In this document: piece after piece, positions 46,940 to 58,227 of the stretch
How the letters are laid out: the number at the start of each line of letters is the position of its first letter
Numbering within the stretch: the stretch's first letter is position 1
NCBI GenBank assembly: GCA_036417435.1
Contig: CM070904.1
Location: 38,660,408 to 38,724,407, forward strand
Direction: 5' to 3'
Source of the DNA: Inia geoffrensis
Taxonomy: Eukaryota; Chordata; Mammalia; Artiodactyla; Iniidae
Length of the DNA stretch: 64,000 nucleotides
Notes under the pieces: model-generated
The model's database searches: none
Told to the model about the DNA's origin: nothing
What the model saw: only the letters and a program-made list of their open reading frames with translations
Program-made: the position numbers and the translations under genes

Positions 46940-47100
46940 GATGAAATCATTGCCACTTATGTGTGCTCTAACATCCTAAGCGGTGGGTGGCCCGTACTCA
47001 CCACAACCCTGAGGTAAGTACTATTGTTTTGCTTTACAGGTGGGGAAAGCAAGACATAGAAAAAAAGTTCAACACGTAGTCCCCGGTCACAGAAAGAACA
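46940..47100 (-). repeat. MIR SINE remnant
   Basis: actcaccacaaccctgaggt, aagtactattgttttgcttt and acaggtggggaaagcaagac are reverse MIR text. Confidence 0.75.
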
Positions 47101-47610
47101 AGCGGCTCTTGGTATTTGCCTTGTTATACACACACCCTATCCATTTATTCTCTTAACAAACGTTGAACTGAGCATCTTCCATTTCCTAGTAACTGAAAGG
47201 ATCTGTCAGTTAGGAGCCTCACCTTCTAGGGGCTCCTCTAGCGAGGGTTAGAGACACACCCAACTACAGGACAAAATGAAACGAGCACCAAGTAAAACCA
47301 TACGCAGCAGCGCTGTAGGAGCATGAGTGGGCAGAAGTATGGTCATTAATTCTGACCATGAACGTGAGCAAAGGCTCAGGCAGGGCCTTGAAGCAGTGGG
47401 AAATTCTCTCATGGCTAGGGACAATGGGAAGCCCTTCCGAGGGAAGCCCCCGGGGCCCAGCCGTCGGCTGGTGAAGCTGGACTCCAAAGGTACCGAACAG
47501 AGGGCACGAGGACAAAACGGTGCCCTCCAACCCCAGCGTTCTGGAGACACAGGGAGACAACACAAGAGCAGAATGAATGAGCTCCCAAGATCAAGGTCCA
47601 CATAAAACAT
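47101..47610. repeat. Probable L2 LINE remnant
   Basis: cgttgaactgagcatcttcc, cctcaccttctaggggctcc and ggcagggccttgaagcagtg follow the general order of an L2-like unit. Overlapping open frames on both strands (up to 125 codons) show no domain. Confidence 0.4.
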
Positions 47611-47614
47611 GGCA

Positions 47615-47690
47615 CTCCGGTACACATGAAACTAACACAACATTGTCAATCAACTATACTTCAACTAAAAAAACAAACAAACAAACCCAG
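47615..47690 (+). mobile_element. L1 3' tip
   Basis: acacatgaaactaacacaac, attgtcaatcaactatact and tcaactaaaa are the last bases of artiodactyl-type L1, severely 5' truncated, with an A-rich tail. Confidence 0.75.
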
Positions 47691-48095
47691 AAAAACATGG
47701 CACTCCAACAACGTCCAGTCTCTCCAATCCAACTCTCAATCTGTGTGTCCTTACCTCACTGATGTCATAGCTGAAATAAAACAGCGACTGCTTCCTCAGG
47801 CCGTCCCTTGAGCTCTGAGTTGACAAAATAATTGGCTGAATGCGTGCCCACTCAAAAGTCAAACACAGTGTAACGTTTAAAGATCCTGGCTGAGTCGGTT
47901 CCTGAAGCCACTCATCACGAGTTAGACAAGTCTGTCCCTCCAAAATAACTGTTTCCAAAATTCCCATCTAATTGCCCTAGACTTCCGCTATAAACCCACC
48001 ACCGAGGGCTCTCTTCCTCTACACAAATCGTCGAAACATCCTGAATAACAAATACATTTCTAGTCCAGGAAGACCTCTGGGTAGTGTCAACTGAA
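47691..48095. other. Unique sequence
   Basis: No gene recognised. Confidence 0.45.
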
Positions 48096-48605
48096 AAACA
48101 AAAGTGCACAACCTAAAAGTTGAGTTATATTTTATTCAGTGGACACAACTGAGGACTTAAGTCCAGGACATGGCATCTCAGATAACTGAGGGACTGCTCT
48201 GAAGATGCAAGGGGGGAGCCAGGATATATAGGAGTTTTTGTAACAAAGACCACATAGTCGGAACATCAGAAGATTACTGTTAATTAAAGAAAAGCAGACA
48301 TCTCAAGTTAAGGAATTTAGCACCTTCCTATGTATGGGAAGATGAAAGAGTCTAGGCTCACTGAAATGACTCATTTGATGTGCACCTCAGCTCTTGGGGA
48401 ACAGTATCTTGTGCTTCTCATCCTGAGTCTCCTCAGGGTGCACCACTGGTGATGGTTACAGCGGCTGACTGCTAGATGGTGGGCATCCTGTCTCCATACT
48501 GAGTTCTCTCAGGGCTCACCCTCAGGGCAGCTGTAATGTGATGGCCTGGTGGCTGTAACATCCTTTGTTCACTGATACGGCAGGCAACATTTTTTTCTTT
48601 CACAG
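48096..48605. repeat. Dispersed repeat, unclassified (LTR-like)
   Basis: The text ggatatataggagtttttgt, agattactgttaattaaaga, catctcaagttaaggaattt and tcctatgtatgggaagatg seems familiar as an interspersed mammalian repeat, probably LTR-derived, but I cannot name it. No coding potential. Confidence 0.4.
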
Positions 48606-49084
48606 TACGTAGAAAACAACAAATCAACAACCTAATCAGTAACTAGAACTTTTTATCAGGAGCAATTTGGGGGGAACAATTTTGCTCTTTGCTAAAATTA
48701 GCAACTCAGAATGTTAGGAATATCGAATTATAGAAATGAATTATTTATGAGTAACGAAGTATAATTTGGTATCATGTTACACCTATATGAGTTATAAAAT
48801 CAGGAGTTTTCCAGAAAAGTCACTGTAAGGTCCAGCAGTAGCTTAATTGGATCTGGAGCCCACCCCACCTCCCAGCCACAGGCCCCACTTCCAACCTCTG
48901 TCCATCAGCATCTCATGCAATCACAATAAAGCTATTGTAAAAGGAACACGGCAGAATGAAATACAGCCAAAACAAGGAAAGGACTCTCCGTCTACAAATC
49001 AATCACAAAATCACTAAACCCACTTATCTGAAACTACCACCTTATACATTCTTGAACATGATCATATTCTCCGTTACCTATTCA
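48606..49084. other. Unique sequence
   Basis: No gene recognised. Confidence 0.45.
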
Positions 49085-49430
49085 GCGAGAACAGATAGGT
49101 TTTGCAACCATTTGGACTTTTTCACTACAAGAGATGGAAAATCCAAACCACACTGGCCTAAGCAAAAAGGAGATGTACTGACTCATGTTACAAAAAGAAA
49201 ATCTAGAGCAAAACTGTTAGGTATGGCTTGAGCCAAGGACCCCACCATCCTGTATACCCATCTGTCCTGTTCAGAGAAATGGCTGCCATGGGTCCTGGTA
49301 TCATGCCCACAATCAAGCCAGGAGGAAAGGAATACCATCTGGGTCCTTCTTGGCCTTTTTATCAAGAAAGTAAAAACTCTCCCTAAACCCAGCACCAGCC
49401 TGATAAACCTCTGCTCATATATCACTTGCC
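49085..49430. repeat. Possible ancient dispersed repeat
   Basis: ccacactggcctaagcaaaa, aggagatgtactgactcatg and catgcccacaatcaagccag resemble a known ancient mammalian repeat whose name I cannot give. Confidence 0.35.
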
Positions 49431-49730
49431 AGAAGTTTTACATAGACACCCCAGGCTGCAGAATCGGGGGAAGAGAAAGCATAACGTACTTGGCCCCTAC
49501 AGCAGGTGGAGGAATGGAGAAAAGGTTGTGAATGGGGCTTTGGAAGCCTGCCACCAGGCTCGGCGAAAGCAGCTGTACAGCCCCCAAAAGCAACCGGTAC
49601 ACATTAGAAAAGGACAGTGGCTGCTCCAAGACGTAGGTCCCCAGTTAAAAGGAAGAACTGGTAGATTACCTGACAGTCTATCTCTGAGCTGTTTTTCACA
49701 TATTATAGAGTTGTTAGAAAGCAAGGAAAG
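49431..49730. other. Unique sequence
   Basis: Part of a 135-codon frame (49426-49833) that continues into the next SINE; no domain is visible, so it is not called as a gene. Confidence 0.45.
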
Positions 49731-50093
49731 GGACTTCCCTGGTGGCGCAGTGGTAGAGAATCTGCCTGCCACTGCAGGGGACACGGGTTCGAGCCCTGCT
49801 CCAGGAAGATCCCACATGCCACGGAGCAACTAAGCCCATGTGCCAAAACTACTGAGCCTGTGCTCTAGAGCCCGCACACCACAACTACTGAAGCTTGTGC
49901 GCCTAGAGCCTGTGCTACGCAATGAGAAGCCACCACAATGAGAAGCCCGCACACCGCAATGAAGAGTAGCCCCTGCTCGCCGCAACTAAAGCCCGCGCAC
50001 AGCAACAAAGACCCAACGCAGTGAAAAATAAATAAATAAAACCAGAAAAATAAAATAAAAATAAATCCCTCCCTTAAAAAAAAAAAAAAAGGA
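49731..50093 (+). mobile_element. Long-form CHR SINE, full length
   Basis: ggacttccctggtggcgcag to acccaacgcagtgaaaaata, then a composite A-rich tail (aaataaataaataaaacc, then poly(A) at 50078-50091). Confidence 0.93.
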
Positions 50094-51091
50094 ATGGAAG
50101 ACTTGACCAGAGGTTAAAGAAAACTCATCAACCAAATATTTTTAAAAGGCAACAGTGACTTTAGGAGCAACAAAAATTGTAGAGAAAAGGAGATATAATC
50201 CTAGCCTGCTACTCAGCTCATCAGTGTACAATTTTTATGGAGTCAAAATTATCAATATACTTCATACATATTTAACCAAAATTTTTAATTCTGGGAAAAC
50301 AGGGCGGATGAAAGTGAAAAGTTGTGAAGGGTCAGAGATTTAACCTGACTTACAAACTAACAAGTTAGCCTGCCATGGTTGCTGGCAGAAGGCATGAGAC
50401 TTTGGGTCAGAGAAAAAGGACAATTTATTACTCACAGCAATAGCAGTAGCCAGGGTGTCATTTTTGCCTTGATTCTCAAAGCCTCCATTCCCCTGGCCAC
50501 TCACAGAGGCCCTGGTGATACCTGCACACACCACAGGTTGTGTTGCAGAAGAGGAACCCCAAGCTTTGAGACGCTAAACCTTTCCTCATGGGCAGTAGGC
50601 AGGCCTGCTCTTCACTCTGGAAGAAAACTCTCTCCTCCCCAGGCTGTAAGCAAAGCTGCCCTCTGCTCTGGAGGAGATACTATCTCTAGCTTGCAAGGCT
50701 ACTCACTATACAAATACCTTTGAAAAGAGAATCTGAAACAAGGGGAGTTGGTACATCTGCTTGCAACACATGCAGAAACACGAGAGACCCAGGAAGAACT
50801 ATCTCCCAACAGGGAAGAAAGTTAAAACCTCCGCCGACTAAAACAAGTTAACAGAAATACCAAAACGTGATGACTTTTGGAAACACAGGGTTTACAGTAA
50901 AGCACAGAAGAATCATTGGGAAGTGGGTGCCTCTGGGACAAGACGCAGCTATGTGAGGTGGAAGGAGGGGAGAGGACCAAAGGGAACAGTTTTTTGTTAT
51001 TGACTTTAACATTATTTGACTTAAATCATGAGCATGTATCATTTCGAGAAATAAAATTCATCTTAAAGTATGTAAAAATTTAACAACAAAA
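50094..51091. other. Unique sequence
   Basis: No gene recognised. A 114-codon frame at 50379-50723 has no domain. Confidence 0.45.
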
Positions 51092-51102
51092 CACAACCAC
51101 TG

Positions 51103-51244
51103 GGAATTCCCTGGCGGTGCAGAGGTTAGGATTCCGTGCTTTCACTGCTGAGGGCCTGGATTCAATCCCTGATCAGGTAACTAAGATCCTGCAAGCCGCG
51201 TGGAACGACCAAATAAATAAGTAAAATAAGAGGGGGAAAAAAAC
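51103..51244 (+). mobile_element. Minimal CHR-type SINE
   Basis: ggaattccctggcggtgcag to an A-rich tail. The duplication cacaaccactg lies at 51092-51102 and 51245-51255 without mismatch. Confidence 0.9.
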
Positions 51245-51255
51245 CACAACCACTG

Positions 51256-52320
51256 TGTATTCATTCTTTGGATACAGTTTCAACTGCAGACCAGAGACCT
51301 CTCTAAGTGTCATGCAGCGTGACAAAGTGCGTACAGGAGAGGTGGCAATACTCGATCTTAAATGATGTTCAACTGTGAAATCCGTGATCCAGCTGATAGG
51401 GAAAGCTATTCCAACTGGAGGGTCAAATTCTTTATAAATCACACATGCCATGACCAACATTTACATACCCCGTGTTATTTTACCAATGGATCCTTGGTAA
51501 AAAGCAGAACTAGTTTATCAACCAAATAATGACTACCAAACTCTGAGCCAAGTCCCATGGGATGGTACAGAGAAGTATGGAAACAGTTCCCAAACTCAAG
51601 GAGCTTAATCCTTGGTTGCCAACACCACCCACCAACTCTGACTAGCAAGCAGAGAAGGGATTTGCCCTGGAAGGGTTGTCATCTCCAGCGCGGGAGGGAA
51701 TCTTAAAGGGCAGCCCCACCAGACTCACAACCCCACACAGGGACTTCTCATTGGTGGTTTAGCTTGGGTTACGTGCCTCAGCCTTGGGAAAGCAAGTTTC
51801 TTCCAGAGCCCTTCTTGTCCCATCAAGACACAAATGCTGAGTCTCCAAACACAAGAGAGGGATTGAGAGGCCGGAAAATAACACAAAAGGAATGTCACCA
51901 CAGTAGATACACGGAGCACACCACGAAAAAAAGCAATCAACCAATGACAAAAGGAGAAATTTTTAAATCTCTGGTCCCTATCAATTTCCTCTTTATATAA
52001 ATTCCTATATACTCCCAGTCTATGTGAATGTATTAATCCTCAAAATATGCTTAAATAGGTAAAAATAATTACATCATTTATCACTTGGAGTTTGAGGAGG
52101 AAATAATTTTTGTTCTCCCATCACCCAAATCCTTCAGCTGTAACTGTTTCTCCACTAGTAGCAGGCATAGACAATCTCACCAGTTGTTTCCGGGGAAGCA
52201 ATCAATGTTTGGCAACAATGGAAAAACCGACTTTCAGTTTTCATCAAGGTGTTAACCCTATTCAGATACCTCCTAATACTGAACAATGGAGTGTCTATCT
52301 CCCAGGGCACACACACTCCT
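51256..52320. other. Unique sequence
   Basis: A possible L2 trace lies at 51570-51615 (cccaaactcaaggagcttaa). No gene. Confidence 0.4.
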
Positions 52321-52448
52321 GAGACCGATACTGTCCATGATGGGAGCCACGAGCCACGTGTAACTACTTAGTACATGAGAGGTGACTCGTCCAGATAGAA
52401 ATGCACTGTAAGTACAAAACACATATTGGATTTCAAAGATTCAATGTG

Positions 52449-52489
52449 GGGCTTCCCTGGTGGTGCAGTGGTTAAGAATCCATCTGCCA
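52449..52489 (+). mobile_element. Head of a long CHR SINE split by an L1
   Basis: ggcttccctggtggtgcagt to aatccatctgcca. The rest of the same SINE is at 56161-56494. The outer duplication aaagattcaatgtg (52435-52448) matches aaagattcagtgtg (56495-56508). Confidence 0.9.
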
Positions 52490-52565
52490 CCAGGAAGAAA
52501 AAGAAAATACAAACAGACCAATCACAAGTAATGAAACTGAAACTGTGATTAAAAATCTTCCAACA

Positions 52566-52770
52566 GGGTTACCCTGGTGGGGCACTGGTTGGGAGTCTGC
52601 CTTCCAATGCAGGGGACACAAGTTCGTGTCCCGGACCGGGAAGATCCCACATGCCACGGAGCGGCTGGGCCCGTAAGCCATGGCCGCTGACCTTGCACGT
52701 CCGGAGCCTGTGCTCCGCAAAAGGAGAGGCCACAACAGTGAGAGGCCCGCGTACTGCCAAAAAAAAAAAA
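52566..52770 (+). mobile_element. Compact CHR SINE inside the L1
   Basis: Diverged copy (gggttaccctggtggggcac). The duplication aaaaatcttccaaca at 52551-52565 and 52771-52785 is identical and sits in ORF2 text that is continuous across the element. Confidence 0.95.
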
Positions 52771-52785
52771 AAAAATCTTCCAACA

Positions 52786-55417
52786 AACAAAAGTCCAGGA
52801 CCAGATGCCTTCACAGATGAATTCTATCAAACATGTAGAGAAGAGCTAACACCCATCCTTCTCAAACTCTTCCAAAAAATTGCAAAGGTAGACTCCCAAA
52901 CTCATTCTATGAGGGCACCATCACCCTGATACCAAAATCAGACAAAGATACTACAAAAAAAGAAAACTACAGACCAATATCACTGATGAATATAGATGCA
53001 AAAATCTTCAACAAAATACTAGCAAACAGAATACAACAACACATTAAAAGGATCATACACCATGATCAAGTGGGATTTATCCCTGGGATGCAAGGATTCT
53101 TCAATATACGCAAATCAATCAATGTGATACACCATATTAACAAACTGAAGAGTAAAACCCATATGATCATCTCAATAGATGCAGAGAAAGCTTTTGACGA
53201 AATTCAACAGCCATTTATGATAAAAACTCTCCAGGAAGTGGGCATAGAGGGAACCTGTCTCAACATAATAAAGGCCATATATGACAAACCCACAGCAAGC
53301 ATCATTCTCAATGGTGAAAAACTGAAAGCATTTCCTCTAAGATCAGGAAGAAGACAAGGATGTCCACTCTCACCACTGTTATTCAACATAGTTTTGGAAG
53401 TCCTAGCCGTGGCAATCAGAGAAGAAAAAGAAATAAAAGGAATACAAATTAGAAATGAAGAAGTAAAACCATCACTGTTTGCAGATGACACGATACTATA
53501 CATAGAGAATCCTAAAGATGCCACCAGAAAGCTACTAGAGCTCATTAATGAATCTGGTAAAGTAGCAGGATACAAAATTAATGCACAGAAATCACTTGCA
53601 TTCCTATACACTAATGATGAAAAATCTGGAAGAGAAATTATGGAAACACTCCCATTTACCATTGCAACAAAAAGAATAAAATACCTAGGAATAACCTACC
53701 TAGGGGCACAAAAGACCTGTATGCAGAAAACTGTAAGACACTGATGAAAGAAATTAAAGATGATACCAACAGATGGAGAGATATACTGTGTTCTTCGATT
53801 AGAAGAATCAATATTGTGAAAGTGACTATACTACCCAAAGCAATCAACAGATTCAATGCAATCCCTATCAAATTACCAACGGCATTTTTTATAGAACTAG
53901 AACATATCATCTTAAAATTTGTGTGTAGACACAAAAGACCCCGAATAGCCAAAGCAGTCTTGAAGGAAAGAAACGGAGCTGGAGGAATCAGACTCCCTGA
54001 CTTCAGACTATACTACAAAGCTATAGTACTCAAGACAATATAGTACTGACACACAAACAGAAATATAGATCAATGGAACAAGATAGAAAGCCCAGAGATA
54101 AACCCATGCATGTATGGTCACCTTATCTTTGAAAAAGGAGGCAAGAATATACAGTGGAGAAAAGACAGTCTCTTCAATAAGTGGTGCTGGGAAAACTGGA
54201 CAGCTACATGTAAAAGAATGAAATTAGAACACTGCCTAACACCATACACAAAAATAAACTCAAAAAGGATTAGAGACCTAAATGTAAGACCAGACACTAT
54301 AAAACTCTTAGAGGAAAACATAGGAAGAACACTTTTTGACATAAACCACAGTAAGATCTTTTTTGATCCACCTCCTAGAGTAATGGAAATAAAAACAAAA
54401 ATAAACAAATGGGACCTAATGAAACATCAAAGCTTTTGCACATCAAAGGAAACTAAAAACAAGACGAAAAGACAACCCTCAGAATGGGAGAAAATATTTG
54501 CAAACGAATCAATGGACAAAGGATTAATCTCCAAAATATATAAACAGCTCATGCAGCTCAATATTAAAGAAACAAACAGCCCAATATAAAAATGGGCAGG
54601 GCTTCCCTGGTGGCGCAGTGGTTGAGAGTCCACCTGCCAATGCAGGGGACACTGGTTCGTGCCCCGGTCCGGGAGGATCCCACATGCTGCGGAGCGGCTG
54701 GGCCCGTGAGCCATGGCCGCTGAGCCTGCGCGTCCAGAGCCTGTGCTCCGCAACGGGAGAGGCCACAGCAGTGAGAGGCCCACATACCGCAAAAAAAAAA
54801 AAAAAAAATGGGCAGAGGACTGAAATAGACATTTCTCCAAAGAAGACATACAGATGGCCAAGGAGCACATGAAGAACTGCTCAACATCACTAATTATTAG
54901 AGAAATGCAAATCAAAACTACAATGAGGTAACACCTCACACCGGTTAGAATGGGCATCATCAGAAAATCTACAAACAACAAATGCTGGAGAGGGTGTGGA
55001 GAAAATGGAACCCTCTTGCTCTGTTTGTGGGAATGTAAATTGTTACAGCCACTATGGAGAACAGTATGCAGGTTCCTTAAAAAACTAAAAATAGAATTAC
55101 CATATGATCCAGCAATCCCACTACTGGGCATATACCCAGAGAAAACCATAATTCAAAAAGACACATGCACCCCAATGTTCACTGCAGCACTATTTACAAT
55201 AGTCAGGCTACGGAAGCAACCTAAATGCCCATCGGCAGACCAATGGATAAAGAAGATGTGGTACATATATACAATGGAATATTACTCAGCCATAAAAAGG
55301 AACGAAATTGAGTCATTTGTTGAGACGTGGATGGACCTAGAGACTGTCATACAGAGTGAAGTAAGTCAGAAAGAGGAAAACAAATATCGTATATTAACGC
55401 ATGTATGTGGAACCTAG
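52786..55417 (+). pseudogene. L1 ORF2 reverse transcriptase and C-terminal region, broken
   Basis: Open pieces follow each other in changing frames. 52986-53744 (252 codons) is the reverse transcriptase core, with [27 protein letters not shown] (motif A Asp), [12 protein letters not shown] (motif B) and catalytic FADD at residues 165-168 (53478-53489). 53744-54043 and 54110-54589 continue it. 54950-55417 holds the cysteine-rich end [14 protein letters not shown], in which the usual His of the C-x3-C-x7-H-x4-C knuckle is Leu, and then the end with KKMWYIYTMEYYSAIKRNE. Frame breaks at 53744 and about 54043, an inserted SINE and the missing N-terminal half make it non-functional. The core motifs are better kept than in the old L1 at 11-15 kb. 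Confidence 0.9.
54600..54803 (+). mobile_element. Compact CHR SINE inside the L1
   Basis: The duplication aaaaatgggcag at 54588-54599 and 54804-54815 is identical. It disrupts the ORF2 C-terminal region. Confidence 0.95.
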
Positions 55418-55627
55418 AAAAATGGTACAGATGAACTAGTTTGCAGGGCAGAAGTTGAGACACAGATGTAGAGAATAAACATATGGATACCAAGGGGGGA
55501 AAACCGTGGTGGGGTGGGGACGCTGGTGTGATGAACTGGGTGATTGGGATTGACATGTATACACTGATGTGTATAAAAGTGATGACTAATAAGGACCTGC
55601 ACTATAAAAATACAAACAAAAAAAACA

Positions 55628-56151
55628 CAACTAATTCTAAACTTTCTTTGGGTTATTTGTATGGAAATATGTTAATATAAATGTTTCAAATACTACATGA
55701 AATTTCTAAAAATCTTATATGTTCTGGTATAATGTTATAAGTCTTAATTCCAGTTATTACTTTAAAATGTAGATCTCAGAAATAACTAAATTTCCTTGTC
55801 AATTGCATTACTATGAACTTTCATCAAATCTTTAACCATGGTCATTTTTAAGTCTTTTGTCATTTACAGACAGTTCTGGGTGTACTCTGATGCTTTTACA
55901 AACTACCCTTTCGTAGTTCCTATAAAAGGGTTTCATCTTCAAGGAATTCATGGAAAAGACTCTGACAAGTACAGGTTTCTGGTAACTGACTATACTGCTG
56001 AACTGAATGAATAAGCATTTTCAGAACTCTAATGGAAAACTGATGGATTCATAAAAGTGCTAACAAAAGATCAAGATGAAAAAAAAGTAATTACATGGGA
56101 CTGAGTGAACTGATGAGGATGATTATAATTTTTGTGACTTTCTGTTTGAGT
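55628..56151 (+). other. Non-L1 segment between L1 and poly(A): candidate 3' transduction
   Basis: About 524 bp that is absent from the 3' end of the related L1 copy at 15204. It is followed by a run of 11 A (56152-56162) and then directly by the interrupted SINE, so it lies inside the L1 target-site duplication. It is therefore part of the inserted cDNA. The likely origin is genomic sequence downstream of a source L1, copied by read-through transcription. No AATAAA is visible in the last 40 bases before the A run. Confidence 0.7.
55870..56014 (+). pseudogene. Candidate captured terminal exon in the transduced segment
   Basis: A splice-acceptor-like sequence (taagtcttttgtcatttacag, ending at 55869) is followed by 47 open codons from 55871 to 56011 and a TAA at 56012-56014. 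The peptide starts QFWVYSDAFTNYPFVV and ends FLVTDYTAELNE. It is fairly balanced in composition, unlike the SINE frames. The same frame is open upstream only to a stop at 55814. I do not recognise the protein. About 137 bp of AT-rich 3' UTR-like text follow. It may be the last exon of a donor gene carried here by an L1, a chance frame, or a fragment of an unrelated gene. There is no evidence that it is expressed here. Confidence 0.4.
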
Positions 56152-56160
56152 AAAAAAAAA

Positions 56161-56494
56161 AATCCACCTGACAACACAGGGGACACAGGTTTGAGCCCTG
56201 GTCCGGGAAGATCCCACACACTGCAGAGCAACTAAGCCTGTGTACCACAACTACTGAGCCTGTGCTCTAGAGCCTGCGAGCCACAACTACTGAGCCCACG
56301 TACCACAACTACTGAAGCCCACGTGCCGAGAGCCTGTGCCCTGCAACAAGAGAAGCCACCACAATGAGAAGCCCGCGCACTGCGACAAAGAGTAGCCCCC
56401 ACTCACTGCAACTAGAGAAAAGCCTGCGTACAGTAACGAAGACCCAACGCAGCCAAAAATAAATAAATAATTTTGTTTAAAAAATCATATATAT
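56161..56494 (+). mobile_element. Body and tail of the split long CHR SINE
   Basis: Continues the head at 52449-52489: aatccacctgacaacacagg, B-box ggtttgagccc, tail acccaacgcagccaaaaata. Its outer flank aaagattcagtgtg matches the left one. Confidence 0.9.
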
Positions 56495-56654
56495 AAAGAT
56501 TCAGTGTGAAAAAAGTAAAAAATAACTCATTAATTATGCTTATCTTTTTATTACCAAGTGCTGGTATAAATTTTGGATCTACTGGGGCAAATAAAAGTAT
56601 CAATGAAGTCAGTTTTACCTGTTTCTTTTTCCTTTGTTTAATGTAGCCCTGGGA

Positions 56655-57366
56655 ATTTTTTTTAAATTTATTTTCTTGAAGTAGAGTTGATTTATAACAT
56701 AGTGTTCATTTCTGCTGTACGGCAAAGCGCTTCCATTATACATATATATATTAATACATTCTTTTTCATATTCTTTTCCATTATGGTTTACCACAGGATA
56801 CTGAATACAGTTTCCTGTGCTATTCAGTAGGACTGTGTTATTTAGCCATTCTATATAAATATAACAGTTTGCGTCTGCTAATCCCAAACTCCCAATCCAT
56901 CCCCTCTCCCCCTTGGCAACCACAAGTCTGTTCTCTATGTCTGTGAGTCTGTTTCTGTTTCGTAGATAAGTTCATTTGTGTCATATTTTAGATTCCACAG
57001 ATAAGTGATATATGGTATTTGTGTTTCTCTTACTTCATTTAGTATGATAATTTCTAGTTGCGTCCATGTTGCTGCAAACGTCATTATTTCATTCTTTTTT
57101 ATGGCTGAGTAATATTCCATTGTACATATGTACCACATCTTCTTTATCCATTCATCTGTTGATAGATATTTGGGTTGCTTCCATGTCTTGGCTATTCTGA
57201 ATAGTGCTACAATGAACATATGGGTGCATATATCTTTTTGAATTATAGTTTTCTCCGGATATATGCCAGGAGTGGGGTTTCTGGATCATATGGCAACTCC
57301 ATTTTTAGTTTTTTGACGAACCTCCATACTGTTTTTTCATAGTGGCTGCACCAATTTACATTCTCC
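56655..57366 (-). mobile_element. L1 3' end inserted in the DNA transposon
   Basis: Reverse L1 3' UTR (ttgaagtagagttgatttat) and ORF2 end (atggctgagtaatattccat). The flanks cctgggaattttttt (about 56648) and cctgggaaattttt (about 57367) form the duplication. The microsatellite position is unexpanded here (attccattgtacatatgtac). Confidence 0.87.
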
Positions 57367-57455
57367 TGGGAAATTTTTAATTGCATATGTGGCTCATATT
57401 TGTGGCTCAAATCCTATTTTGTTTCTATTAGACAGTGCTGCTCTAGACACATGGT

Positions 57456-58227
57456 TCATCCAGTTCACATCCCCAAATAATCATTGCTATAACATCCCCT
57501 CCAAGCTACCCCTTCCTAGAAGGCCTGACGCCACCCAAGAGAGACCTGGGCTTTCAGAGAGACCTGCCCCAGGGCTGGAACAAAGAGAGGTGGGGGAAAT
57601 AAAGATGGAGTCCTGAATAACGACTCTCAGAGACAACTTACTTATCAATGTTCTCAACAAACCCTGACTGCCCAGCTACTGGCTCCAGGCAGGTAGTGTT
57701 GCAGGTGCTGGCGACACCCAGCAGAAGATAACAGGCTCCTGCTGCCGAGGTGCTCGCAGTGTGATGGAGCTGGGGCAGACACCCTGACAACCAAGAGGCA
57801 CACATTAGGGTGCCAGTCTGTGCAAAGGGCAGTGAGGATCCAGGGTGAGACTTTGGGGAGAGCAGGGGAGCAGCTGAAATGCCTGATGAACGTCAAGGAT
57901 GGGCAGGGTGAAGCCCCCCTACACCGCCTGCTGCCGCCTCTGCAGAGGAGCCCCAGAGTCCACTCCGGGACCCACCCGCTGAGCAGGGCAGCCCCTGCCG
58001 CCCTGGACGAGGCACAAGTTCGCTAAGTGTGTCTTGTTTAGGCACCAGATGTAAAGAGGCCACTGTGGCTGCACTGCAAGCCCTGTTCTCCAATCTGAGT
58101 TTATCAGCAAGACGGGTGATACTCTGCCCTCCATCTGTTTCACTTCTCTCTATCCTTCTCTCAACTGGCTCTGAACTTGGGCAGAAAAAATGGATGTTAT
58201 TCAATGGACCTCCAAAAAAACCTCTAA
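57456..58227. repeat. Unique sequence with probable L2 remnant at 57680-57900
   Basis: tagtgttgcaggtgctggcg, aggctcctgctgccgaggtg and cagtgtgatggagctggggc resemble the L2 3' region. Overlapping frames on both strands (up to 122 codons) have no domain. Confidence 0.4.

Larger units (their letters stand above)
52490..55627 (+). mobile_element. L1, 5' truncated in ORF2, inserted in a SINE
   Basis: Starts in the middle of ORF2 (caggaagaaaaagaaaatac) and runs to the 3' UTR (gtatacactgatgtgtataa, then A-rich aaacaaaaaaaacac). It is the same subfamily as the twin-primed L1 at 15204-19521. The target duplication lies in the host SINE: aatccatctgcca (52477-52489) and aatccacctgaca (56161-56173). Two compact SINEs inserted later, at 52566 and 54600. 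Confidence 0.88.
52321..57455. mobile_element. Ancient MER-type DNA transposon, split by nested insertions
   Basis: Left part 52321-52448: agccacgagccacgtgtaac, agatagaaatgcactgtaag, ggatttcaaagattcaatgt. Middle part 56495-56654: acctgtttctttttcctttg, tttaatgtagccctggga. Right part 57367-57455: aatttttaattgcatatgtg, tttctattagacagtgctgc. Together they follow one eutherian non-autonomous DNA transposon whose ends read like 'ctgtccaata...'. It hosts a long SINE (with an L1 inside) and a separate L1 3' end. Confidence 0.75.

Noticed and set aside
49426..49833. 135-codon open frame
   Set aside because: Its C-terminal part is the head of a CHR SINE; the N-terminal part has no known domain.
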